Shown: piece after piece, positions 21,016-32,360 of the stretch
Layout of the letters: the number at the start of each line of letters is the position of its first letter
Position numbering within the stretch: the stretch's first letter is position 1
Assembly: GCA_964036665.1 (NCBI GenBank)
Contig: OZ038528.1
Location: 19,827,245-19,891,244 of the forward strand
Reading direction: 5' to 3'
DNA length: 64,000 nt
Source of the DNA: Gordius sp. MW1
Lineage: Eukaryota > Nematomorpha > Gordioida > Gordea > Gordiidae
Translations under genes and position numbers: made by a program
The notes under the pieces: generated by a model
The model's database searches: none
Seen by the model: only the letters and a program-made list of their open reading frames with translations
Told to the model about the DNA's origin: nothing

Positions 21016-21736
21016 TTTTTTTATTTTTTAAATTAATATACTGTTCTTGTTAATACCATTTAACTTTTTAAATATTTGTATAAATTAGTAATTAACTAAT
21101 AATTTTGCATTTAATACCCCCCTATGGGCATTCTCGCCCCTTCCCACCTTTCTCGCCCATAAATTGCATAGCAAATATGCTACGTTTATACGGAGTATAG
21201 ATGAGTCGTCCCCCCTTCCCTTCCCTTCCCTTCCCCTCCTCCCCTTCCCCCCTCCCCTTCCCCTCCCCTTCTCCCCCTTCCCACTAGGGCCGAAGGCTTG
21301 AGTTTTATTATATCACTTTTCATATGGTTAGACTTCCTATAAAAAATAATTGTTGTATCATTTATAGCGAGAGTTAGATATACATATACCCAATCCCTTA
21401 ATTTTTTTTATCTTATTTTGCTATTTTTGTTATTAATGGCAATGTCATTTGATGGATATTTTGGAAAAATATTTTATGGTAAACGTCACTACCTCAACAT
21501 GTTACCTAATTGTAAAATAAAAAATTTTAACTATAAAATTATGAAACCTAGAAACAAAATAAGCGAAATTTGATATCGCTAAAACTTTAGCTCTACTGTC
21601 TAAAAATATTTCCCAACTTAAACTTACTTTGTATCAGTACTCTTATCATAAATTATATCAGGCTATCCTTTAGTTTTAAATATTAATTTAATTGAGATAA
21701 ATAATAACTATTGCGTTTAAATGTTATATACAATAC

Positions 21737-21817
21737 CTGCGTCTGGTTGTTTAATTCTACACGGAGGTTCGGGGTTTTGCTCAGCATATAATCCATCTTC
21801 TATAGCTTGTGCTATAT
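21737..21817 (-). CDS. Kunitz protein gene, penultimate visible exon
   Basis: This exon is predicted from splice sites and phase. The minus strand has an acceptor TTGTTCTTGTAG, then 81 bases encoding IAQAIEDGLYAEQNPEPPC and RIKQPDA, then a donor GTATTG. Both borders are phase 1, so it joins the Kunitz exon at 9420-9625 in frame. It looks like an N-terminal or linker segment ahead of the Kunitz domain. The signal-peptide exon should lie at higher coordinates on the minus strand, but I could not identify it. The link to the Kunitz exon is inferred, since no RNA evidence is available. Confidence 0.5.
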
Positions 21818-21863
21818 CTACAAGAACAAAAAAGTTCAATAAAACATTTAATAAACTTTAGAG

Positions 21864-22066
21864 TAGTGTTTTAAAATCGGCTGGGTTTTGTTTGGTCGAC
21901 CTTCGGTTTTTGTCGAATGAACTGAAACAGACCCAGGTTTTTTTGTCTATTTTTCTCAGTCGAACTCTTGGCTTAGTCAAAATTTGAAAAACAAACCACA
22001 ATCGAGCGTTAGTCATAGTTGAACCAAAGTTTGACCAAACAAAATCCAGCCGTTTTTACAACACTA
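21864..22066. mobile_element. hAT-type MITE, 203 bp
   Basis: Termini TAGTGTTTTAAAATCGGCTG and its near complement ending ACAACACTA flank a short interior. A perfect 8 bp TSD, CTTTAGAG, is present at 21856-21863 and 22067-22074. Confidence 0.88.
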
Positions 22067-22074
22067 CTTTAGAG

Positions 22075-22925
22075 TATATGTTTTGGATAAGAACGGTGCT
22101 AAATATAACTGTAATTACTTGGTTTCCCGTATGCACCATTTAAAGCGAATATCAAGAAAATGATTATTTTAAGCTCCATTTTTGAAATAAATAAAATAAT
22201 AAAATATATGAAATGATATGTTTATATAATAAAACATAAATTTTGGACGTGAAATTTTATCCAGCATAATTTATTGCCAAAATAATATTGGCAAATATTT
22301 TTTAAATTTATTAATTGGAATCAACATGTTAGGTTGAAAAATTTTATCAGGTGACAATTTATGCATTTTGGGAATTTTTTACCCCATCCATATTTAAATT
22401 ATTTGAGCCAAAAACTATTTGGGCCAATTCCTTAAGTTTCTTCACGTGTAATTGATAAAAAATGATTTATTTCCGTTAGAATAATTTAAATATACAAACT
22501 TAAAAGATAAAAAAATTTTAGATAAGCAAGTTTTTTTTAGATTTATTTAAGTACTATACTAGATGATTTGAGATTGCGAGGAGAAGGGGGCAAATATAAG
22601 AATTTTTGAAATTTATTTTATTTAATTTAATATACTGTCAAGAAGACCTTTGTCAATTACCACGAAGCATCTTATAAATCATGTAATTTAATATTGGGCA
22701 GGATTAGGATCTAATTTGATTATAGGTTTCAAATAATTAGTTTTTGCTTTTTACAGACGTAATGGATCTTAAGATTTTTAGCATTTTGGAATTAATAAAC
22801 GAAACTAACTAAAGGCTTAATTGTAGAAATTTAATTATTTTGTAAAAAAAATTATATTTTATATACCATTCATTAGGTAATAATTAAGTGTCATTACTAG
22901 TTAAAATATTATTATTATTCATTTT
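22075..22925. other. Intergenic, no gene seen
   Basis: AT-rich. I searched it on the minus strand for the missing first exon of the Kunitz gene and found no convincing signal-peptide exon. Confidence 0.4.
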
Positions 22926-22929
22926 GTAA

Positions 22930-23295
22930 TACTAAGAGGGAATACGAATGATGCAAATCGAAAAGTATTGGACATAGAGATACCGGACCGGAGATGAGAC
23001 GAAGAGGACGACCTTGTGTCACGTGGAAAGGGCAAGTCGACAAAGTTATGAAAACTAAGAAGATTAACCAAGACATGACGCTCCCCCACTTAATATGGAA
23101 GAAACTTACAAATTAACCCCACGATCATGGAACCAAATGCTTGATAATGAATCTATTTAAAAATAAAAAGAATGAACTTTTAATTATTATTAATCATAAA
23201 TAAGTTTTTTCACTATTTTTATCATTGCATGTTATATAGTTAATTAGGTTTTTCTTTATCAAGCATTTGGTCCCATGATCGTGGGCTTAGGAATT
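22930..23295 (+). mobile_element. RTE-like non-LTR retrotransposon, 3' fragment with inverted tail copy
   Basis: Translation gives NANRKVLDIEI-like text and RRGRPCVTWKGQ-like text, the usual C-terminal ORF2 block of RTE-type LINEs (RxRGRPxxRWxD). The end sequence CCCACGATCATGG...ACCAAATGCTTGATAA at 23113-23148 recurs inverted at about 23250-23285. A relative is at 31990-32360. Confidence 0.6.
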
Positions 23296-23470
23296 ATGTA
23301 ACTTTTGCGCATATGTGTGATATACCCACCCAACTTATGTTAACTAGCGCAAAATTTTGATATCAGTTTAAAATGATTGAAAAAAATAATATGACTAAAT
23401 GTTTTAATTGTTAATAAAAAAAATTACACAGCCAACTTAGTAAAAATAACAAAGGAATATATGATGTAAA

Positions 23471-23847
23471 CATGGGCGTACGCAGGTTTTGAATTAGAGG
23501 GGGGCAGATTAAAAAAAAAATTTTTTTTCTAAAATTTTCCTGAGAGCAAAAAAAAAAAAAAAAGGTCTCGACTATCCAAATCCAAAATTTTTCCTTACCA
23601 AAAATTTTACAAAAAAAAAAAAAAAAAGGTCTCGACTATTCGGAGGGGGGGGAGCCACATTAGGGTGGGGCAGAGCCTCGTTAGGGTGGGGCAGAGCCTA
23701 ATGAGGGTGGGGCAGAGCAAAATTAGAGGGGGGCAAAACAAATTTTTTTTTAATTCTTGAGGGTTTTTGTATTGAAAAAATCTTATTTTTAAAATTAGGG
23801 GGGGGGGGCAGCCGCCCCCCCCTGCCCCCCCCCTGCGTACGCCCATG
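23471..23847. mobile_element. Poly-G-lined TIR element (CATGGGCGTACGCAGG family), 377 bp
   Basis: It begins CATGGGCGTACGCAGG and ends CCTGCGTACGCCCATG, and it has a perfect 8 bp TSD, GATGTAAA, at 23463-23470 and 23848-23855. The interior has long A and G runs and a tandem GGTGGGGCAGAGCC repeat (about 23645-23715). No coding capacity. Confidence 0.88.
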
Positions 23848-23855
23848 GATGTAAA

Positions 23856-24750
23856 TAAATTTAATGATAAGCAAAATATTCCATATTTAGATAATTTTCT
23901 GGCACTCATTAAAAGGAACTGTTTCAGCTGTTGCCAGATGTGTTCCATTCCCCTATCTCCTAAGGCAAATGAAATGGGAGGGGCAGTGCGAAATAAATTT
24001 GATAAGTTGGCAAATATAGTATTAAAATGTTGGCCAAAATCTTTTTGCCTTTGCTAGTATTTCAGTGTTAAATTTTCATTTTAATCGCCAACTATTTACC
24101 GTTTATTTCATTCTTATATAGCTTTGAACAAGTAAGATTATAAAATGTTATATTCCGGGTGATATTTAAAATTTTTGAATTTAATATTAATTTATAAATT
24201 ATGGGTGCAATATTAAATTAACTTCGGGAATTAAATATGTCAAAGCAAATTTAAGTAATAATTATCGATTTGTGTGTTAAATTATAATTTGTGCCGTTAC
24301 AAAAATAACATTTAATAGGCCTGGGTCGGGCCCGCTTAATCTATACAAGGCCCGAGCCCGGCATAGGCCCGTAAAAAAATTTTATTTTGCTTTTTTATTT
24401 TGTAATTTTTTTACTGATATGTTTAAACAATATATACAAGTTATAAATGTTATGATCATGTAAAAAAATCATCAATAATTTTCGGGCCCAAAAGAGACAT
24501 TCGTTCTTATAAGAGACGACCTGCAGTTAAAAATATTTTTCATTCGAATTGTCCTTTATTTTCTTATATTATATATAGACTCTATTTATCTATTAAATTT
24601 GTTGTATATCATACTAAACTATAAAAGCTAACCTATATTTTGCGTTTTTGTAAAATTACATACAATGCCATTTTGCAGATTTATTTTAATTAAAATAAAA
24701 TATTTTTCTTGTTTCTGCTTTATTAGGCAAGTCAAAAACGATTATTATCA
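23856..24750. other. Upstream region of SVWC gene A with a GGCCCG-rich repeat
   Basis: At about 24318-24372 and 24482-24490 there are GGGTCGGGCCCG / GGCCCGAGCCCGG / TCGGGCCCAAAA blocks that look like the two ends of a small MITE. A possible splice acceptor (CTGCTTTATTAG) at about 24726 could precede a 5' UTR of gene A. No other gene. Confidence 0.4.
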
Positions 24751-26020
24751 ATGTCAGTAATTTTAACGTTGATTATAAGCTCATTCCTAAGTCTTCTTCC
24801 AATAGATGAAGGAGCTGCTTTTGCGGAGAGGTCTTCTAGTCCTAGTAAGTAGAAAACTACCACTCAATACCCAATTCACACTAGTCATACAATCATTTTG
24901 TGGCAATTTATTTTTGTAGTCACTTATAAGGGTGTTAGTCGCTTATATATGTTAATATATTTTTGTTTATCTTATAGGCTTTCATACCAAACTTTATTAT
25001 TTAGTTCCACTTAAGTTTAGACTCTCCTATTTCGTTTTCCTTTGAGACTTTAACTAAGTGTTGTAAAAACGGCTGGGTTTTGAATCCACCCGTTTTCAAC
25101 ACTACTTTATCTCTCAAATGACGAAAACAAATTTTTCAATGCAAAAACCCTTACAAATTAATAAATTTATGTTTTGCCCCCCCCTAATTAAACTTTTAAA
25201 CGCTTCCCCCCCCCCCCCGCACCCCCCCCCCCCTCCCCTCCCTTATCCAAAACTACACCCATGAATACCACTAATACATTCCTTAAGCATTTTGCCCACT
25301 TTAAAAATGCTTTTAAATTGGCTAGATAATAATTATAATGATTACACATATAAAGATGGATGCGCTTACAATCGTGACAACATATCTGCCATCTACCCGG
25401 TGGGTGACTTTAGGCCAAACCCAAATCAATGCCTAGTTTGCACTTGCCACACTAGATCTCCATTCAATGCCACCCACAAATATACCTTGGAGTGCCAAGG
25501 GTATACATAGCTAAATAATTTAGCACAATAAGTTTTCGTTCCTTTTTTTGAATTGGAATATAAACCTTATCCGTTAATTAAATTGGGCTTAGCCGGGGTT
25601 TAAGGGTACAGCGTTTTTCTTTACTTTTGCACTTCTTAACTCCTTGCACATTAGTAGGAGAGAAAAAGGATGATAAATCATAACTTTTGAAAAAGAACGC
25701 TCTTTTTCTCTCCTTATCAAGTAGATAAAAAGAACGTTCTCTTTCAAAAGCCATGATTGATCACCCTATTCTCTCCCACTAGTGTGCGAGAGGAGAGTCA
25801 AGAAGTGCAAAAGTAAAGAAAAATGCATATCGTTTAATAGTTTTCGCACATAACGGCCTCCCATAAAGAAGCGATATTAATTATTTACTTATAACTATTC
25901 AATCTTTATGTACAAAATAGATGTGGAATATTAGGAGGAGTTAATTGTAGGGATATTGCTGAGGAAGAGCTGGTTTACCCCCATTGTTGCACAAAACCTG
26001 CTTGTTGGCTGCACGAGTGA
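24751..26020 (+). CDS. SVWC gene A: small secreted single-domain von Willebrand C protein, 3 exons
   Basis: A 122-residue protein is predicted from three exons: 24751-24844, 25326-25500 and 25921-26020. All introns are GT-AG, with phases 1 and 2. Exon 1 encodes a signal peptide (MSVILTLIISSFLSLLP). Exon 2 holds DGCAYN, YPVGDFRPNPNQCLVCTC and TLECQ. Exon 3 holds CGILGGVNCRD and the family signature YPHCCTKPACW just before the stop. There are ten cysteines in the mature part. SVWC proteins are secreted, stress- or infection-responsive peptides in arthropods; the role here is unknown. The same exon sizes, phases and motifs recur in copies B and C. Introns 1 and 2 each carry a small repeat. Confidence 0.85.
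25056..25104. mobile_element. 49-bp hAT derivative in intron 1 of SVWC gene A
   Basis: It consists of little more than the two inverted ends of the 21864-22066 MITE family: AAGTGTTGTAAAAACGGCTG and CGTTTTCAACACTA. Its flanks CTTTAACT and CTTTATCT match at 7 of 8 positions, as a slightly decayed TSD. Confidence 0.7.
25165..25270. repeat. Poly-C element fragment
   Basis: TTTTGCCCCCCCCTAATT is followed by very long C runs, then CAAAACTACACCCATGAA. This resembles one end of the CATGGGCGTAGCC family. Confidence 0.5.
25606..25826. mobile_element. Palindromic MITE in intron 2 of SVWC gene A
   Basis: The left arm TTTCTTTACTTTTGCACTTC and the right arm GAAGTGCAAAAGTAAAGAAA are complementary. The complementarity continues inward (AGGAGAGAAAAAGGATGAT, AACGCTCTTTTTCTC) for roughly 100 bp per arm. 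A half-copy occurs at about 38757-38880. Confidence 0.7.
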
Positions 26021-26943
26021 TATTATCAATCCAATGGTGACTTACAGCTCCACAGGAAAATATTCCCGATTTTAAATATATAATTAATACAAATGATAAT
26101 ACGTTTTAAATTTCCAATAATTTGCTCAACATTTTTATCATTTCCTTTTTAAAAATTCGAAATTGTAAATTTTCAGTTAAATAATTCTTTCTTTAAATAA
26201 ACTTTTAATAGGCTGTTTGATTCCTAGTGTTGTATTTGTTGGACAAACATCTAAATCATAAATTAAGATGACTAGAAAAATTCTAAAAGGATGAGTTAAT
26301 ATGAATGTATTTATGTACTATCAATCCATTATAATTTATTAAATTTGTTTCCAATAATGGTAGTTTATAATATTTAGATTAAGACAGGTTTTAAGAAAAA
26401 TAATTTTATTATGCAAAGTATAGAATTTTAGTAAAAATTTAATAAAGTCAAAGTATCATTTCTTACTTTTACCACAAGTATATTGAATGTATTTATGTAC
26501 TATCAATACATTATAATTTATAAAATTAGTTTCCAATAATTATTATCAATCCTAAACTACCATTATTGGAAACTAATTTTATAAATGAGTTAATATGATT
26601 CACTAATGTTGTAAAATAATTTTTACAAGTGCTTTTTAAAAGCATAATATCGAGAATTATATTTGGCTGTCTGCTGACCATTAGAGAAAATGACCACTGG
26701 CTAAAGTGTATATCGCATTTTTTTCTATAATATAATAGGCTATTTGGCCGTCTGACCAATGGAAAAAATGACCAATGGCCAAGGTCTGATTAGAATTTTT
26801 TTTGTTTTTTAAATATCTTTTTTTTCCTATACATATGCGCATGTTTGAATCGATTCTATAGTCATAATTCAAATTAAGGGTCGCCTACACCAAATTGTTT
26901 AAATTTGTACAGTATCAAAAAACTCTAAATTGAAAGTTGTACG
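26021..26943. other. Intergenic with short repeats
   Basis: GAATGTATTTATGTACTATC occurs twice in direct orientation (about 26302 and 26484). AAACTAATTTTATAAAT near 26570 is inverted relative to 26519-26535. At 26660-26790 two units of the CCAATGG/CCATTGG SINE-like block (GACCAATGGAAAAAATGACC) occur. No gene. Confidence 0.5.
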
Positions 26944-27036
26944 TAGTGGTGGGAAAAACCTTAGGTGGGGCGGACCCGAGGTTCGCCCAAGGTCAGGTTT
27001 TAGGTTAGGTTGTTTGAAAACCTCGAGGTTTTACAC

Positions 27037-27356
27037 GGCCAATGTTACACGATCCAAATTCTTGGACTGTATAAGCGATCTGACATTCCATTTTCTTATT
27101 CGATCCAAAAAAAGTAATTATGTATCTTGAACCTAAAATGACTTAACCCTAACCCCAACCCTACAAAACCTGCCCTTGCGAGTCCAAAATCACAATATGA
27201 AAACGTGAGTAAGAAATTTTGTTTATTTCTTACGATTTGTGTTTTTCCGAAGCGAAAAACACTAATCGGCGCTTCGTTATTTTTTGGATCGAATAAGAAA
27301 ATGGAATGTCAGATCGCTTATACAGTACAAGAATTTGGATCGTGTAACATTGGTCG
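27037..27356. mobile_element. 320-bp MITE with 8-bp TSD inside the hAT arm
   Basis: The arms start GGCCAATGTTACACGATCC and end GGATCGTGTAACATTGGTCG, with near-perfect complementarity for about 70 bp. TSD TTTTACAC is at 27029-27036 and 27357-27364. The other arm of the host element lacks it, which confirms the insertion. Confidence 0.88.
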
Positions 27357-27749
27357 TTTTACACCAACCTAACCTTAAACCTATTATAGCATGGGTTTTG
27401 CATCCACCTAAGGGTTCGCCAACGTCCCTAACTAAAATTTTGGGGCAAGATTCAAACTCTAGCCAAAAACATCGGGTCGGAACGAAATGCAAAACTCCGA
27501 GAAACCCCAAGGTCAGGTCACCTTGGGGTGGGGGTGGGGTTTCCATTCATAAGGTAGGGTTTTTATATCCTAATATTTCGGCTGAATGACGGTCACTAAG
27601 CAATTTTATAAAATAAATTCTTAATTATCATTTGTTTTGATTTAAAAAATAAATTAAAATAATATTGTATCCTAATATCAATATATAAAATAATAATATC
27701 AAATAAATACTCTATTATATTGTAATAAAAAATGTAAATGTATTATATC

Positions 27750-28194
27750 CATAGACTAGATAGACTGCTCATCAACGCACAAAATGTGTACCCTTTTTTC
27801 CACCATTTTGAAACGAGGATTGTAACGTTGTGAGCATATAGAAATTAGTAATTTTCGCAAATTAAATAATTTTAAAAAGGTAAATAAAAAAATATTAAAG
27901 TGGGTAGATATCAAAAACAGCATTTTAATATAAAAATCATTAAAAAAATACATAAAAATTAAAAATGTAAAATCTGCGATTAAAGTTTGTTTAATAGTAT
28001 AGTGCCACCAATATTTTGTATAATATTAATTTATTGACGTTTTTTTAATTTATAAACTAGTGAGGAAGGTAAATTGACTGTTATAGGGCAAAATTACAGG
28101 TTAAAATACACCAAATACACTCTTTAAAATGGAGGAAAATTAGACACACAATTACTCATATTCAACATATGGCATGAGCAGTCTATAGTCTAAG
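27750..28194. mobile_element. P-like MITE, 445 bp
   Basis: The ends are CATAGACTAGATAGACTGCT and AGCAGTCTATAGTCTAAG. The 8 bp TSD ATTATATC is at 27742-27749 and 28195-28202. The empty site is preserved in the opposite arm near 34338. The interior shares TTTCCACCATTTTGAAA and GGTAAATTGACTGTTATAGG with the larger P-like copies. Confidence 0.88.
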
Positions 28195-29517
28195 ATTATA
28201 TCGGTTTTAGCCATCTATAAACTATTTTAATTTAGAGTAACACATTAGATCCTTATCTTATACCACGCATGTAGTAGTAGCACAGCACCATACCATATAA
28301 CTCCCCCCCCCCTTTCTCTTTCGCTTCTTACACAACCCAGCGTATAATGCGAGCATGGGGATACCCTTGTTCCAAAATATTCACACCCAAAGAGCAAGGC
28401 AGTCGCCTTGCTCCAACCCTGCTCTACTCCGGGCCATCCCTGTTCCCAACCCCGTTCCGACCCCACATAACCCAAATATTATTTTGTATGGGAGGCGATG
28501 CGCTACTATGCTATGACGCATACATATCCATATGCATAAGCTAGGGAGGGAGGGGTAGGGGATAGTGCGTAGCGTACTGTACTGCTACAAGCTATGCAGT
28601 AATTATAGTTATCTATATATATAAAAATCACGTGAAACGGTGTTAGGCATTAAACTCCTCCGAAACGGCTGGACCGATTTATATGGAAATTTCCGCGAAT
28701 GATTGGTAGGTCTGAGAATAGGTTTTTAACTATATTCCAAACTTCTAAGTCATAAGACGGTCAAGTTATTTAGCTTTATACGTTTTGACGTTTAATAAAA
28801 TGTCACTCAAACGCCACCTCATGACGTATACTGCGTATCTATCGTGTTGTTAATGTATTCTTCCGCACGCAGTATTTGCAAAATATTTGTTATACATAGC
28901 ATAGCAAAAAAGATATTTGTTATTTGATTAGGATGGATTGTACTTCGCTGACCTCATCTTTAGAAGAACTTTTAATATATTCAATTTAGAAGGCTTATCG
29001 AAGTAAATTCCAAAATAATTTTTTTAGGTTCACAAAAATTTGCAAATGTCTTTATTGGTTTATGGTTTTTAATTTCCAAAAAAGTTTCATACGGACCAAT
29101 GTACAACCTAACAAGTCAAATGCATTTATCAAGAGAGGGAATATAAATTATATCCTGAAGACGATTTCTATCAGCATGCTCTTAATGCATGAAGAATATA
29201 AGAAATATTTGGATTTCCATACATTTGCTACTTAAATGGAGGAGGGTACTCCTTAATCATCTTAAATTAAACTAACTTATTTTGAAATTTATATTTATAA
29301 AAGTTATATGAAATGCTGTTACAATTTATTTTTGTATTGATCATAAGTTTATTATTTCTTTAACTACCTATTTTTCTAAAAGCTTAAGTGAATTTACAAT
29401 ATATAGAATGTCAAACAACATGTGTTTTTTTTAATTATTTTCTTTAATTGCTTTATTGTGTCATTTATATTTATTGTTTGTTAATTCATTAGATAATTAA
29501 TATAAATTCTTTACTCA

Positions 29518-30712
29518 ATATTGTTAAAGATGAAATTACTCCCACTTAATCTTGCTACTGGCATTTAAGATGACTATCATATAAGGTTATTATTAAGTTT
29601 TAAAAGTAAGGTATATTATTATAATCGGTTTGCATTAAAAAATATTAGAAGAAATTTTATTGGTAAGGGAATGGTTTTTAGAATATATTTCTCTAAATCC
29701 CACATCATATCTTATATTGTTAAAAATGAAATTACTCCCACTTAATCTTGCTACTGGCATTTAAGATGACTATCATATAAGTTTATTATTAAGTTTTAAA
29801 AGTAAGGTATATTATTATAATCGGTTTGCATTAAGAAATATTAGAAGAAATTTTATTGGTAAGGGAATGGTTTTTAGAATATATTTCTCTAAATCCCACA
29901 TCTTATCTTATATCATGGGCGTAGCCAGGTTTTGGATTAGGGGGGGGGGGCAAAACGGGTAAAAGTTCATTTAGGGGGGGGGGGCAAAACATAAATTTTT
30001 TTAATTTTTCAATGTTTTTGCATTGAAAAAATTTGTACTGGCATTTAAGATGACTATCATATAAGGTTATTATTAAGTTTTAAAAGTAAGGTATATTATT
30101 ATAATCGGTTTGCATTAAGAAATATTAGAAGAAATTTTATTGGTAAGGGAATGGTTTTTAGAATATATTTCTCTAAATCCCACATCATATCTTATATTGT
30201 TAAAGATGAAATTACTCCCACTTAATCTTGCTACTGGCATTTAAGATGACTATCATATAAGTTTATTGTTAAGTTTTAAAAGTAAGGTATGTTATTATAA
30301 TCGGTTTGCATTAAGAAATATTAGAAGAAATTTTATTGGTAAGGGAATGGTTTTTAGAATATATTTCTCTAAATCCCACATCTTATCTTATGTCATGGGC
30401 GTAGCCAGGTTTTGGATTAGGGGGGGGGGGGGCAAAACATAATTTTTTTTAATTTTTCAATGTTTTTGCATTGAAAAAATTTTTTTTTCATAAATTAGGG
30501 GGGGGGGGCAAAGATGAAATTACTCCCACTTAATCTTGCTAATGGCATTTAAGATGACTATCATATAAGTTTATTATTAAGTTTTAAAAGTAAGGTATAT
30601 TATTATAATCGGTTTGCATTAAGAAATATTAGAAGAAATTTTATTGGTAAGGGAATGGTTTTTAGAATATATTTTTCTAAATCCAAAATCTTATCTTATA
30701 TTAATGGCCCAA
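29518..30712 (+). repeat. About 193-bp tandem repeat array inside the Helitron, about 5 units
   Basis: Units contain GATGAAATTACTCCCACTTA, CTACTGGCATTTAAGATGAC, AAGTTTTAAAAGTAAGGTAT and GGTAAGGGAATGGTTTTTAG. They are nearly identical. After the second, fourth and further units they are broken by short CATGGGCGTAGCCAGG...poly-G pieces (29915-30035, 30391-30510). Confidence 0.85.
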
Positions 30713-30719
30713 CTACTGC

Positions 30720-31985
30720 TATTTCATTTAAGCAAATGCACAACCTGTCATCCTTTCTCCCACATATTAAGGATAGAGCCCTATAATTCTCATTAAAGAG
30801 TTTTTGCTACAATTTAATTTATATATAGTTTTTTTATGATCTAGCCCCCCCCCCCGGGAGAAAATTCTGGCTATGCGTCTGATTGACCTTGAGCCTTATT
30901 AATTGTCAATGCGAATGCCAATCTAATTGGAAATTGAATAGTTCAAAAAATATCATTTTACCCTTCCCTAAAATCAATATATATAAGCACATGAATATTC
31001 ATGAAATTAAAATATAATTTATATATACCCAGTAAATAATATATTTAAAAAGGAAAATGTCTCAAAAGATATCTTAAAAGAAAGATGTACCTTTTGCCTA
31101 TAATAATGTAAGATAGAATGTCATCCAAAAGCAATTTTTTTTTGTGCTGAGGGGCTGAAAATCAACAAATACAAAGCCTTTTTAACTCTAAAATTTTTTA
31201 TCCCTTTGGTCGCTTCGTGTTTGGGCACCTTTGGTAAACAGTTTTTAACCTATTTTATGTATTTTTTTTATATTTCCGCAACTATTTTTATACATATTCG
31301 AACTCCTCCCTCCCCTGAGACCAATCGCACATATAATCCCTTACAATTCTAAGGATCCTTCTCAAGTGGACTACGCCGATTTATAATCAACATACGTATC
31401 CTCGGTTCTTTGGTGTTAGGTAGTGCCCCCGGGCCCCGTGTTGTTTTTTGTTGAGCATTTAACCTAAACTCTTCTACACTTCGTTGAAAAACATTTCATT
31501 TGCTGTGAAATTTAAGCAGGGGAGAAAACGGACCTTTATGTTTTAGGGCTTGGCTACGCATGCTTATACCGGTTGATTCAAGTTTTAATTAATTATCTGA
31601 GTACACTGATAGCTTATTGACTAAAGTAAGGTTTGTGGGCAATTTTAAACAAACAAAAAAGATCTGCTTAGGAAGTTAGGGGATATTCGCATGTTTCGGA
31701 AATAACCGAGATTAATGATGTTGCTCCAGGCTCGATTCGGGCGCAAAAATAAAAATGGCTTTTTGCCTCGGGCCGGACTACTCATACAAATTAACGTAAG
31801 ACAGTGGTCATTTTATGGAGCATTTTAAACCTGGACTGTGGATTATTAAAATAATTAAATAAAGATAGAATACATGTGAACAACAAAGTGAGTTAAAAAA
31901 AACCTTATTTTTTGTCGAACTTGACATTATGAAAATAAATTAATTAGGAATTAAAAATTGATTTAAGAATGGGCATTAAACACCA
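30720..31985. other. Helitron interior, no gene seen
   Basis: AT-rich sequence with one C run at about 30846. Scattered words (TGAGCATTTAACCTAAACTC; TTTAAGCAGGGGAG) recur loosely at 32400-32520. No ORF of interest. Confidence 0.4.
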
Positions 31986-31989
31986 GGGA

Positions 31990-32360
31990 AGGAAAGCTTA
32001 TAAAAGCCACAGAGATGAGAATTCTACGGTGGAGCTTGGCGTAAACTAAGCTCGACCGACTTTCTCATGTCAAAAATGAATATTCAACCTATGGCGGACA
32101 TGATTAACGAAAATCGATTAAGGTGTTATGAAGATATACTAAGGGGGACACGAATGACCTAAATCGAAAAGTGCTGGACATGGAGGTGCCGGAAAAGTGA
32201 GGAAGAGGACGACCCCGTGTCACATTGAAGGGGCAAGGCGATTGTTATGAAAACTAAAGAGTAATCAAGACATGGCACTCTACCGGTCAAGATGAAAAAA
32301 ACTTATCAAAACAAACCCCACGACTGTGGGACCAAATAACTGATAAAGAAGAGGAAGATT
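31990..32360 (+). mobile_element. RTE-like 3' fragment inside the Helitron
   Basis: It shares AAATCGAAAAGTGCTGGACA, GAAGAGGACGACC and CCCACGA.TGTGG.ACCAAAT with the fragment at 22930-23165. Translation again gives the RGRP-type C-terminal block in broken frames. Confidence 0.6.

Larger units (their letters stand above)
16262..21313. repeat. Right arm of the 11.6 kb inverted repeat
   Basis: Reverse complement of 9711-13900 apart from one 2.06 kb insertion (17201-19256). It ends in the polypyrimidine tract (CCTTCCC repeats, 21200-21282) and AGGGCCGAAGGCTTGAG. A related end, GAGGGCCGAAGGCCCGAG, occurs at 41403-41420. Confidence 0.8.

Noticed and set aside
9711-21313. Polinton/Maverick candidate because of the long terminal inverted repeats
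   Set aside because: No DNA polymerase B, integrase, ATPase or capsid genes. The content is P-like, hAT, Gypsy and MULE-like pieces.
23607-23948. 113-codon ORF on the minus strand
   Set aside because: It runs through the poly-G element and its GGTGGGGCAGAGCC tandem repeat. The product is repetitive CPTLIRLCPTL text.
27140-27175. Telomere-like CCCTAACCCCAACCCTA
   Set aside because: Only about three degenerate units, within a MITE. Not a telomere or a meaningful interstitial array.
27277-27589. Overlapping ORFs of about 90-100 codons
   Set aside because: They run through the inverted ends of a MITE and the hAT arm. The frame is an artefact of palindromic sequence.
28245-28544. ORFs on both strands, repeated at 34003-34286
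   Set aside because: They lie in the inverted arms of the hAT-like element, so they duplicate each other. No domain is visible.
29518-30712. CRISPR-like alternation of repeats and spacers
   Set aside because: Units are about 193 bp, spacers are absent or are another transposon, and the sequence is a eukaryotic genome.
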